Source: an uncultured Clostridia bacterium (GTDB taxonomy: Bacteria > Bacillota > Clostridia > Oscillospirales > Acutalibacteraceae). Taken from it: DNA of 8,076 nt. Below, piece by piece: positions 1 to 7,657 of the stretch (positions are counted from its first letter, which is position 1; each line of letters opens with the position of its first letter). The DNA lies in contig CALCBQ010000091.1 in the NCBI GenBank assembly GCA_937897215.1, positions 1-8,076 on the forward strand, given 5' to 3'. The notes under the pieces were generated by a model. The model did no database searches, had not been told where the DNA came from, and saw nothing but the letters and a program-made list of their open reading frames with translations. The translations under genes were made by a program, and so were the position numbers.

Positions 1-37
1 CTTTGCATTCTGTTAGACAAACTCCAATTTATCAAAC

Positions 38-61
38 AAAAAGCGGGAGCTATGCTCCCGC
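38..61 (-). terminator. Rho-independent terminator at the end of the seven-gene run
   Basis: A perfect 8-bp GC-rich stem (43-50 paired with 54-61) closes a 3-base loop. On the minus strand it is followed directly by five T (42-38), one G and three more T. It starts six bases after the mrp stop codon, exactly where a terminator for the minus-strand genes should be. The plus-strand side of the stem is not followed by a T run, so it should act in one direction only. Bases 1-37 beyond it hold nothing I can identify. Confidence 0.92.
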
Positions 62-67
62 CCTACA

Positions 68-883
<816 letters not shown>

Positions 884-892
884 TTTATATAA

Positions 893-897
893 CCTCT
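893..897 (-). promoter_or_regulatory. Ribosome binding site of mrp
   Basis: AGAGG on the minus strand, 9 bases before the ATG at 883. It supports the longer mrp start, which keeps the four-cysteine N-terminus, over the internal Met29 that has no Shine-Dalgarno motif in front of it. Confidence 0.75.
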
Positions 898-902
898 TTT
901 CA

Positions 903-930
903 GTAGGGGTCGGCGTCCTCGACGACCCTA
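903..930. repeat. GC-rich imperfect palindrome, REP-like intergenic element
   Basis: Between the mnmE stop and the mrp ribosome binding site is a sharply GC-rich block inside AT-rich flanks. Arm TAGGGGTCG (904-912) pairs with CGACCCTA (923-930): eight base pairs with one bulged G and a roughly 10-base loop. An alternative inner hairpin, CGTC (914-917) with GACG (921-924) around a CTC loop, competes with the base of the long stem. Neither side is followed by a proper T run, so a terminator is unlikely. By its look it is a dispersed palindromic repeat, and in mRNA it would put a hairpin between mnmE and mrp. The repeat status is inferred, since only one clear copy is in the window. Confidence 0.6.
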
Positions 931-940
931 TTATTTATAT

Positions 941-2302
941 TTATTTTCCTACACAGAATTGTGCAAAAATTTCATTAACTACTAACTCTGTTGCCTTTTC
1001 GCCTGTTAAAATCATAAGATTTTCAATAGCAGAATCAAGGCAAACCGTAACTGCATCCATTGTCATACCAAGCATTAAAGCATTATCTGCATCCTTGAGA
1101 GCATCAAGTGCTTTTTTACAACAATCTTTCTGACGCTCATTGACAATTGCAGTTGCAGATGTATCAAAATCTGCAGTACCAAGCAACTGCTCTACCGCGT
1201 TTGTAAGGGCTTGTTTACCGTCGCCCGTTTTAGCTGAGATAAAAACTGTCTGCGAGAAATTTTCTTCAATTTCGCCATTTAGATAGTTTTTGTCTAAATC
1301 TGTTTTATTGACAATTCCTATTGCATTTTTGTCTTTGCAAAGGTCAATAAGTTTACGGTCTGCATCTGTTAAAGGACGACTTGCATCAAAAACTGCAAGC
1401 ACAAGCTCTGCATTTTCAAGTCTTTTTACTGCTCGGTCAACACCAATGCTTTCAACAACATCATTTGTTTCACGAACACCTGCTGTGTCAGCAAGACGAA
1501 GTGTAATTCCTCCAACATTCACAGTATCTTCAACAATATCGCGAGTTGTTCCTGCAATTTCAGTAACAATGGATTTCTCTGTACCAGAAAGCAAATTCAT
1601 AAGCGTTGATTTGCCAACATTTGGGCAACCCACAATAGCTGTGTCAACACCCTCCATTATAATCTGCCCTTTTGAGAAGTCGTTTATGAACTTTTCCAGT
1701 TTTTCAATGCTCTCGTCAATATGCTCTTTTAAGTTGTTTTCGCTTAAATCTTCAATTTCTTCGTAAGGGTAATCAACCCAAGCAGAGAGAAGCGCCAAAT
1801 CATAAACAAGTTTATCGTTGATTTTCTTAATTTCTTTAAAAAGACGACCTTCAAGCACACCAAGAGCAATTTTTTCTGCCTGCTCGCCTTGTGCAGAAAT
1901 AATATTCATAACTGATTCTGCACTTGTAAGGTCCATTTTTCCGTTTAAAAAAGCTCGTTTTGTGAATTCCCCTGCCTCTGCAGGAATTGCCCCTGCATCT
2001 AAAACCGCTTTAAGTACTTTATCTGTAACAAAAAGACCGCCGTGGCAAGAAATTTCTACAACATCTTCGCCCGTATAACTTTTAGGTGCTCTAAAAACGA
2101 GTGCTACAACATTGTCAATGTTACCTTTTTCGTCAAATGCCTTGCCGTAAAGTGCAGAATAACCAGGGATATCGCAAAGCTTTTTACCATTAAATGAAGA
2201 AAAAACTTTGTCCGCAATACTAATAGCATTTTCCCCTGAAATTCGCACAATACCTATTCCACCAGGCGCTTTACCCGTTGAAATTGCCGCTACGGTACTC
2301 AT
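941..2302 (-). CDS. mnmE: tRNA uridine-34 5-carboxymethylaminomethyl modification GTPase MnmE
   Basis: The 453-residue product has the usual MnmE length and layout. With MnmG, MnmE forms the cytosolic complex that adds an aminomethyl or carboxymethylaminomethyl group to C5 of the wobble uridine, using a methylene-tetrahydrofolate carbon and GTP hydrolysis. The N-terminal folate-binding/dimer domain has PGGIGIVRISG (13-23) and TGEDVVEISCHGG (77-89). The inserted Ras-like G domain shows G1 GCPNVGKS (225-232), the G2/K-loop region AGTTRD (250-255), G3 DTAG (272-275), G4 NKTD (332-335) and G5 SAK (356-358). The C-terminus ends in FCVGK (449-453), matching the family's invariant C-x-G-K end that carries the catalytic cysteine (C450). 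Its ATG overlaps the tadA stop as ATGA and the Shine-Dalgarno is weak, so translation is probably coupled to tadA. The partner gene mnmG, its classical neighbour, is not in the window. Confidence 0.97.
   Translation of the reverse strand: MSTVAAISTGKAPGGIGIVRISGENAISIADKVFSSFNGKKLCDIPGYSALYGKAFDEKGNIDNVVALVFRAPKSYTGEDVVEISCHGGLFVTDKVLKAVLDAGAIPAEAGEFTKRAFLNGKMDLTSAESVMNIISAQGEQAEKIALGVLEGRLFKEIKKINDKLVYDLALLSAWVDYPYEEIEDLSENNLKEHIDESIEKLEKFINDFSKGQIIMEGVDTAIVGCPNVGKSTLMNLLSGTEKSIVTEIAGTTRDIVEDTVNVGGITLRLADTAGVRETNDVVESIGVDRAVKRLENAELVLAVFDASRPLTDADRKLIDLCKDKNAIGIVNKTDLDKNYLNGEIEENFSQTVFISAKTGDGKQALTNAVEQLLGTADFDTSATAIVNERQKDCCKKALDALKDADNALMLGMTMDAVTVCLDSAIENLMILTGEKATELVVNEIFAQFCVGK
2299..2302 (-). 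other. ATGA stop-start overlap of tadA and mnmE
   Basis: On the minus strand the bases ATGA contain the mnmE start (ATG, 2302-2300) and the tadA stop (TGA, 2301-2299). The sequence just upstream (GAAGA followed by A's) is a poor Shine-Dalgarno. This layout is the usual sign of ribosome re-initiation, so MnmE synthesis should depend on translation of tadA. Confidence 0.85.
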
Positions 2303-2766
2303 TTTTCTTCACTCGCTTTCTTTTTCCGCAAATCTTTAAAAAATGCCGACAGAATTTTTGCACATTCTTCCCCCATAATTCCACCTTCATAAAGTGGCTT
2401 ATGAGTAAAATTCATATCAAAAAGGCGTGCTGCCGAAACGACAGCACCGTTTTTTTCATCAGTTGCACCGAAATACACATTTTTAATTCTTGAATTTATA
2501 GTTGCACCTGCACACATTGGACACGGCTCAAGAGTAACATATAAATCACATTTCCAGAGTCGCCATCCACCAAGATTTTTACAAGCATTGTCAATGGCTT
2601 CAATTTCGGCATGATGCAAAGCGTTTTTTACAACTTCTCTGCGATTTCTACCTTCGCCGACTATTTTGCCATCACAAACAACGATTGCACCAACAGGCAC
2701 TTCGCCTTCTTCGGCAGATTGCTTCGCCAATTCAAGAGCATATTTCATAAAATCAACTTTTTCCAT
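2299..2766 (-). CDS. tadA: tRNA-specific adenosine deaminase TadA
   Basis: The 155-residue product is a full-length zinc-dependent deaminase of the CDA fold. TadA converts adenosine-34 of tRNA-Arg(ACG) to inosine, which lets one tRNA read CGU, CGC and CGA. The zinc and catalytic signature is H52-A-E54 (H52 binds zinc, E54 is the proton shuttle) plus P81-C82-P-M-C85 (C82 and C85 bind zinc). Further family marks are EVPVGAIVV (22-30), the TLEPCPMCAGA block (78-88) and a C-terminal CAKILSAFFKDLRKKK helix (135-150). The start lies two bases after the CPBP stop with only a weak GAGCG upstream, suggesting coupling to that gene. Met7 is a possible but less likely alternative start. A general guanine or cytosine deaminase is less likely, because the overall length and C-terminal helix match TadA. 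Confidence 0.95.
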   Translation of the reverse strand: MEKVDFMKYALELAKQSAEEGEVPVGAIVVCDGKIVGEGRNRREVVKNALHHAEIEAIDNACKNLGGWRLWKCDLYVTLEPCPMCAGATINSRIKNVYFGATDEKNGAVVSAARLFDMNFTHKPLYEGGIMGEECAKILSAFFKDLRKKKASEEK

Positions 2767-2768
2767 AT

Positions 2769-3851
2769 TTAACGCTCAATACTTGTAAGTGTAATTCCTA
2801 TCATCAGAATAATTGCGATAATCATTGGCACATTTCCGAAAAGCGCAGAAATTTTATTACCGGTTGTAAGAGTGTCAACACCTTTTTCAAAGGTTGTTTT
2901 GTAATTCATTGATTTGAATGACACACCGCCAAAAACTCCAAGTGCCACAAACACCGCCAACATACCCATTGAAACTACACCAGACCATGTTTCGCCAAAA
3001 TTAGTATCAACAGTCATAATTACAACGGAATACATATTATTTATAAAATGAAGAATAATTGATGGCCAGATACTACCTGTTGCAATTGTAAGGTAGCCCA
3101 GATAAATACCACCGATAACTGTATATGGAATCTGTGCCATATTGCCGTGCATAATTGAGAAAACGAATGCACTTGCAATAATGGCAAACTTGTCGCCATA
3201 ACGACGAAGTGGTTGCATTACAACACCGCGGATTGCAAATTCTTCGATTATTGCTGGAACTACCGCCATAGAAATTGTTGCTATAATAAATCCACCGACA
3301 CCTGACATTTCTATATCTTCAAGACCGCTTGAAAATTTCATTCCTGCCATTTCTTGTATAATGAGAGAAATGAAGTTTACAACCATTGATGACACAAGCA
3401 TAATAGGCACAAATAACATAGTGAGTGTTACCGCTGCTTTTTTGTTATAAACTGTGCCAAATGGTAGTAATCCAATATATTGCTTCTTTTTAAGTGAGTA
3501 AAACACCAAGCCAAACGGTGCGCCAATATAAATAATTGAGGCAACAACAGAATATGCAAGACTTAAAGTATCATCTTCAAAAAGCGACATAAGTGATGGC
3601 ATATATTTTGCAAGAAGACCGATTAAAAGCGACACCGCGAAAGATAAAACTACATAGATAATTACGGCAAGACCAAAATGCGAGCCCAATTTTCGCAAAA
3701 TTCTCTTGTCTGTTCTTTTTTCATTTCTTTTTATTAATTTTTCATTATCAGGCGGAAAATACACGTTGTTTGGGAAATAATCTGCACCATAGGGCACAAA
3801 ATTCTGATTTTCTCCGCCAAACTGACCATTAGGATTTTGATAATTTTCCAT
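2769..3851 (-). CDS. CPBP-family intramembrane glutamic protease (Rce1/Abi2 type)
   Basis: The 360-residue integral membrane protein has the three CPBP (formerly Abi/CAAX) signatures in order: E203-E204-x3-R208 in PAIIEEFAIRG, F231-x3-H235 in FSIMHG, and H268-x3-N272 in LHFINN. These give the glutamate, histidine and asparagine of the Rce1-type active site, so the enzyme should be active. I count about eight or nine hydrophobic segments (near 58-81, 96-118, 139-166, 185-203, 222-236, 240-258, 260-280, 290-312 and 340-357). The first 35 residues are a soluble tail rich in Asn, Gln, Pro, Gly and Tyr, followed by a basic stretch (38-54) next to the first membrane helix. The substrate is unknown; bacterial relatives have been linked to peptide maturation, bacteriocin immunity and envelope regulation. 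It sits 22 bases after the LCP gene and 2 bases before tadA. A phage-exclusion (Abi) role is possible in name only and nothing here supports it. Confidence 0.88.
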   Translation of the reverse strand: MENYQNPNGQFGGENQNFVPYGADYFPNNVYFPPDNEKLIKRNEKRTDKRILRKLGSHFGLAVIIYVVLSFAVSLLIGLLAKYMPSLMSLFEDDTLSLAYSVVASIIYIGAPFGLVFYSLKKKQYIGLLPFGTVYNKKAAVTLTMLFVPIMLVSSMVVNFISLIIQEMAGMKFSSGLEDIEMSGVGGFIIATISMAVVPAIIEEFAIRGVVMQPLRRYGDKFAIIASAFVFSIMHGNMAQIPYTVIGGIYLGYLTIATGSIWPSIILHFINNMYSVVIMTVDTNFGETWSGVVSMGMLAVFVALGVFGGVSFKSMNYKTTFEKGVDTLTTGNKISALFGNVPMIIAIILMIGITLTSIER

Positions 3852-3857
3852 TTTTAA

Positions 3858-3863
3858 CTCCTC
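3858..3863 (-). promoter_or_regulatory. Ribosome binding site of the CPBP protease gene
   Basis: GAGGAG on the minus strand, 6 bases before the ATG at 3851. It is the strongest Shine-Dalgarno in the window and lies wholly inside the 22-base gap after the LCP stop, so this gene can start translation on its own. Confidence 0.85.
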
Positions 3864-3873
3864 AGGATGTCAG

Positions 3874-5073
3874 TTAGTTGTCTGTTGTTTTCTTTGATAC
3901 ATAACCACCAATAACAGTGATTGCAGTTTTTCTGTTTTCTTCAGGGAGTTTAATATTTGTTTCACCATAAACTTCAAGTTGAAGTTTATGTGCAGCAAGT
4001 GGGTAGTCAACAACCCAAATCCATGCAGTTGACCTTGAACTGTAACCGTAACGAGTATCAGGTGTAGGCATTGTGATTTCAGTAATTTCATAATTTGCCC
4101 AACCTTCAGTTACAGCTTTAGAAGCATAACTGATAATTGACTTTTTACTGATATTTGTGCGCACATTTGCAAGCATAACATCTGCAACCTCATTGATTTC
4201 TGAAAGAGTTGCACCCTTTGCCTTTTCAATAAGAGCATTAACAACCTGACGCTGACGAGCTACTCGGCTAACATCGCCGTTTGCATCAGTCTTTCTTACT
4301 CGGCTGAAAGCGAGTGCTTGTTCGCCATCAAGAAGAACCCCTTTACCACTGCCCATTTTGTTGCTTTTGAGAACACCGTTGTTAAGATGATTTGCAACAT
4401 ACTCAGGTACATCAACATTTACGCCACCAAGAACATCAATAACCTGTGTAAATGAGTCGAAGTCAACCATAGCATAACCGTCAATTTCAAATTTATAATC
4501 ATTTTCAATTGTTTCAACAAGATACGCAGGGCCACCGTTTGCACAAGCCGCATTAAGCTTTGCATAACGGTCAAACTGGTCCATATAAGTGTAGCTATCG
4601 CGCATAAATGAGATTAACTTGATTTTTTTATCAACCTGATTGATTGAAACGAGCATCATAACATCAGTATTACCCTTTTCTGTAATATTTGCTCTGCCCG
4701 GTTCTTCTGAGGATGCATCACTACCAATAAGCAAAACATTGATAATATCACGATTGCTCATCTTTTCGCCGCCGTTTGTTGCCCAGTTTTTAAGAATTTC
4801 TCTGAAATCGTTACCTGTGGCATCATCCATTTCACCAAAATCAAATTTATCGTCGTCGCCTTCAATAAATTCTTGATTAGGGTCAATAGTTGTGCTTTCG
4901 TTGTCATCAAAATCAATCAAGCTGAATTTATGACCAATAAATGCAGCAACTGCAATTATAAGTGCTAAAAACACCGCAAGAATAGGAAGCAAAATAATTA
5001 ACGCTTTTTTCTTCTTTTTCTTATCTTTTGGCACTTTTACTTCTTCGGTTACCTTTTTTTCAATATCACTCAT
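3874..5073 (-). CDS. LytR-CpsA-Psr (LCP) family cell-wall polymer transferase
   Basis: The 399-residue protein has a short basic cytoplasmic tail with a lysine run (18-23), one membrane helix (about 24-46), an acidic low-complexity linker (about 53-90) and an extracellular LCP domain (about 109-295). LCP enzymes move undecaprenyl-linked teichoic acids or other polysaccharides onto peptidoglycan. Family blocks present are NVLLIGSDA (112-120), NTDVMMLVSIN (136-146), ISFMRDSY (154-161, with R158 and D159), KLNAACANGG (172-181), GYAMVDFDSF (199-208) and GEQALAFSRVRKTD (250-263), followed by the arginine-rich D-x2-R-x2-R-Q-R (267-275) that binds the lipid pyrophosphate. A roughly 100-residue tail follows with no domain I can name. 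No LytR_C domain is evident. It starts 40 bases after gyrA with AAGGA ten bases upstream. The polymer it attaches cannot be inferred, because no wall-polymer synthesis genes are nearby. Confidence 0.93.
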   Translation of the reverse strand: MSDIEKKVTEEVKVPKDKKKKKKALIILLPILAVFLALIIAVAAFIGHKFSLIDFDDNESTTIDPNQEFIEGDDDKFDFGEMDDATGNDFREILKNWATNGGEKMSNRDIINVLLIGSDASSEEPGRANITEKGNTDVMMLVSINQVDKKIKLISFMRDSYTYMDQFDRYAKLNAACANGGPAYLVETIENDYKFEIDGYAMVDFDSFTQVIDVLGGVNVDVPEYVANHLNNGVLKSNKMGSGKGVLLDGEQALAFSRVRKTDANGDVSRVARQRQVVNALIEKAKGATLSEINEVADVMLANVRTNISKKSIISYASKAVTEGWANYEITEITMPTPDTRYGYSSRSTAWIWVVDYPLAAHKLQLEVYGETNIKLPEENRKTAITVIGGYVSKKTTDN

Positions 5074-5083
5074 ATTATATCTT

Positions 5084-5088
5084 TCCTT
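5084..5088 (-). promoter_or_regulatory. Ribosome binding site of the LCP gene
   Basis: AAGGA on the minus strand within AAAGGAAAG, 10 bases before the ATG at 5073. The spacing is slightly long. It lies in the 40-base gap after gyrA, which otherwise shows neither a terminator hairpin nor a credible promoter, so the LCP gene is probably read through from gyrA. Confidence 0.7.
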
Positions 5089-5113
5089 TCACTAACAGAA
5101 AAATTTGTATAAA

Positions 5114-7645
5114 TTATTCCTCGTCAGCACCCTCTACAGCTTCAACTGTTTCTGTTTTAACTTCTTCTGCCTCTTCTTCGTGCTCTGCAAGAGAAATTGT
5201 AACAACCTTTTCACCCTCTTTAGTCTTCATAAGGATTACACCCTTTGAAGGACGATTGCATTCTCTAACCTGCTCTGCGGGAAGACGGATAATAATACCG
5301 TCAGAAGAAATCATAATAATATCTTGAGTTTCGTCTACCATTTCAATAGCACAAACCTCGCCATACTGTTCAGTATGATAGTTTGTAAGACCTTTACCGC
5401 CACGATTCTGCACACGATAGTTTGAAACATCACTGCGTCTGCCGTAACCTTTTTCACTGATTGTAAGAACCTTACCTTCGTTACCGAAAATAACCATACC
5501 TACAACCTCGTCGCCTTCGCCCAATGTAATAGCACGAACACCACGAGCAGTTCTACCAATTGCACGAGCATCATTTTCTTTAAAGCAAATACTCATACCC
5601 TTGCGAGTTGCAACCATTAAGTTCTGTTCGCCATCAGTGAGTTTAACCCAACGAAGCTCGTCGCCCTCGTCAAGATTGATTGCAATAATACCACTCTTAC
5701 GAATGTTCTTGTACGCATCAAGCTCTGTTCTCTTAATAACACCATTCTTTGTAGCCATACAAAGGAAGTATTTATCTTCGCCAAAGTCAGGAACACGAAG
5801 CATTGCAGTAACTTTTTCTTCTGCAGTAATAGGAAGAATATTTACAATATTCATACCCTTGCTTGTTCTTGTTCCCTCTGGAATTTCATAACCCTTAAGA
5901 CGATACATTTTACCTTCTGATGTGAAGAAAAGAATGTAATCGTGAGATGAACAGATAAACATACTTTCAGCATAGTCCTCTTCACGACGGCTCATGCCCT
6001 TGATACCTTTACCACCACGACGCTGAACCTGATAAGTTTCAACTGGTTGACGCTTGATGTAACCCATTTTTGTAAGAGTGAATACGCAATCTTCTTCAGC
6101 AATAAGGTCTTCAATATCAACTTCGCCAAGAACATTTGAAATTTCAGTTCTTCTTTCGTCGCCGAATTTTTTACCGATAACTGAAAGCTCGTATTTAAGA
6201 ATTTCTTTAACTTTTGCTTCAGAGCCGAGAATTTCAAGATATTCTGCAATCTTGATTCTTAATTCATCACGCTCTGCAATAATTTTCTGAATTTCAAGAC
6301 CTGCAAGTTGTCCAAGACGGAAAGCAACGATTGCAGTTGCCTGTGGGTCGTCAAAGTCGAATTTTTCCATAATAGCAACTTTTGCTTCTGCCTGACCACC
6401 CTTACAAGCACGGATTGTTGCGATAATTTCATCAACAATATCAATTGCGCGAGCAAGACCTTCAAGAATGTGTTCACGAGCCTGTGCTTTGTTCAAATCG
6501 TATTGAGTTCTTCTTGTAATAATTTCACACTGGAATTTAATGTATTCTTCAATAATCTGCTTGAGAGTAAGCACTTTTGGTTCGCCATTTACAAGAGCCA
6601 ACTGAATAATACCGTATGAAATTTGAAGTTGAGTCATCTGATATAACTGATTAAGCACAACTTGAGGATTTGCATCTCGTTTTAAATCAATAACGATTCT
6701 CATACCGCCACCGCGTTTTGATGAATAGTCATTAATATCAGCAAGACCTTCAATTCTCTTGTCCTTATGTAAATCTGCAATAGATTCAATAAGACGAGCC
6801 TTGTTTACCTGATAAGGAAGTTCAGTAATAATAATCTGGAAACGACCTGTTTTCTCATTTTCAACAATTTCTGCACGGCCACGAAGTGCAATCTTGCCAC
6901 GGCCTGTTGCATAAGCAGCACGAATACCTGCGCGCCCCATAATAATACCGCTTGTTGGGAAGTCAGGACCCTGAATGTGTTGCATAATTTCATCAAGTTC
7001 TGCTTCAGGATTATCAATTACACAACAGATACCGTCAACTAATTCCCCAAGATTGTGTGGCGGAATATTTGTAGCCATACCAACAGCAATACCTGTTGAG
7101 CCGTTTGCTAAAAGATTTGGGTATCTTGATGGCAAAACTGTTGGCTCTTTAAGACGGTCGTCATAGTTAGTTGTGAAATCAACTGTGTCTTTGTCAATAT
7201 TTGTAAGCATTTCAAGAGCAATTTTGCTCATTCTAGACTCAGTATAACGGTATGCAGCAGGTGGGTCGCCATCAACTGAACCAAAGTTACCGTGTCCGTC
7301 AACAAGAACATATCTCATTGAGAAATCCTGAGCAAGACGAACCATTGCATCATAAACAGATGCGTCGCCGTGTGGATGGTATCTACCAAGCACTGAACCG
7401 ACTGTGTCAGCACACTTACGGTGTGGCTTGTCAGGATAAAGTGAATTTTCATACATTGTATAAAGAATTCTTCTGTGAACAGGTTTTAAACCGTCGCGCA
7501 CATCAGGAAGTGCACGAGCAGTAATAACAGACATTGAGTAGTCAAGGAAAGATTTTCTCATTTCCTTGTTAATCTCAACATTTATAATATTCTGTTCTTC
7601 AAGTGGAACATATCCACCAAGATTAGGATTATTTGCTTTACTCAT
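5114..7645 (-). CDS. gyrA: DNA gyrase subunit A
   Basis: The 843-residue product is full-length GyrA, the breakage-reunion and DNA-wrapping subunit of the A2B2 gyrase that adds negative supercoils using ATP. The N-terminal winged-helix/tower part carries LPDVRDGLKPVHRRI (46-60), the quinolone-determining region GRYHPHGDASVYD (87-99) and the catalytic tyrosine Y134 in AAYRYTE. The beta-pinwheel C-terminal domain (about 515-815) has the GyrA box QRRGGKG (541-547), which marks it as gyrase rather than topoisomerase IV ParC, and a related QNRGGKG (746-752) in a later blade. The last 23 residues form an acidic tail with 12 Asp/Glu. The residue equivalent to E. coli Ser83 is Ala95, while the equivalent of Asp87 is kept (D99). 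It starts 12 bases after gyrB with GAGG seven bases before the ATG, so the two subunits are co-expressed. Confidence 0.98.
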   Translation of the reverse strand: MSKANNPNLGGYVPLEEQNIINVEINKEMRKSFLDYSMSVITARALPDVRDGLKPVHRRILYTMYENSLYPDKPHRKCADTVGSVLGRYHPHGDASVYDAMVRLAQDFSMRYVLVDGHGNFGSVDGDPPAAYRYTESRMSKIALEMLTNIDKDTVDFTTNYDDRLKEPTVLPSRYPNLLANGSTGIAVGMATNIPPHNLGELVDGICCVIDNPEAELDEIMQHIQGPDFPTSGIIMGRAGIRAAYATGRGKIALRGRAEIVENEKTGRFQIIITELPYQVNKARLIESIADLHKDKRIEGLADINDYSSKRGGGMRIVIDLKRDANPQVVLNQLYQMTQLQISYGIIQLALVNGEPKVLTLKQIIEEYIKFQCEIITRRTQYDLNKAQAREHILEGLARAIDIVDEIIATIRACKGGQAEAKVAIMEKFDFDDPQATAIVAFRLGQLAGLEIQKIIAERDELRIKIAEYLEILGSEAKVKEILKYELSVIGKKFGDERRTEISNVLGEVDIEDLIAEEDCVFTLTKMGYIKRQPVETYQVQRRGGKGIKGMSRREEDYAESMFICSSHDYILFFTSEGKMYRLKGYEIPEGTRTSKGMNIVNILPITAEEKVTAMLRVPDFGEDKYFLCMATKNGVIKRTELDAYKNIRKSGIIAINLDEGDELRWVKLTDGEQNLMVATRKGMSICFKENDARAIGRTARGVRAITLGEGDEVVGMVIFGNEGKVLTISEKGYGRRSDVSNYRVQNRGGKGLTNYHTEQYGEVCAIEMVDETQDIIMISSDGIIIRLPAEQVRECNRPSKGVILMKTKEGEKVVTISLAEHEEEAEEVKTETVEAVEGADEE

Positions 7646-7652
7646 TTTTTTA

Positions 7653-7656
7653 CCTC
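7653..7656 (-). promoter_or_regulatory. Ribosome binding site of gyrA
   Basis: GAGG on the minus strand, 7 bases before the gyrA ATG at 7645, lying in the 12-base gap right after the gyrB stop. It fixes the gyrA start and shows that both subunits are read from one message. Confidence 0.85.
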
Positions 7657-7657
7657 A

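Noticed and set aside
903..930. Palindrome as a transcription terminator for mnmE
   Set aside because: No T run follows it on the minus strand, and the plus-strand side is only loosely T-rich with no gene to end there.
1290..1766. Plus-strand open frame of 158 codons inside mnmE
   Set aside because: It is the antisense shadow of the MnmE G domain, with Ser/Thr-rich meaningless composition, no ribosome binding site and no family motif. The minus-strand frame has every MnmE motif.
2769..3851. CPBP gene as an abortive-infection or bacteriocin-immunity system
   Set aside because: There is no bacteriocin, phage-defence partner or mobile DNA nearby. It sits among housekeeping genes, so only the general protease call is supported.
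3870..4091. Minus-strand 73-codon frame at the end of the LCP gene
   Set aside because: It is out of frame inside the LCP coding region and without motifs. The LCP frame continues unbroken to its stop, so this is neither a frameshift nor a second gene.
5074..5079. TATAAT as a -10 promoter element before the LCP gene
   Set aside because: It touches the ATG, so transcription would start inside the coding region. No -35 sequence stands at the right distance, and the ribosome binding site lies further upstream. It is most likely chance in AT-rich DNA.
7252..7524. Plus-strand 90-codon frame within gyrA, rich in Gln and His
   Set aside because: It is antisense to the most conserved part of GyrA (quinolone region and catalytic tyrosine). 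Its composition follows from the opposite-strand codons.
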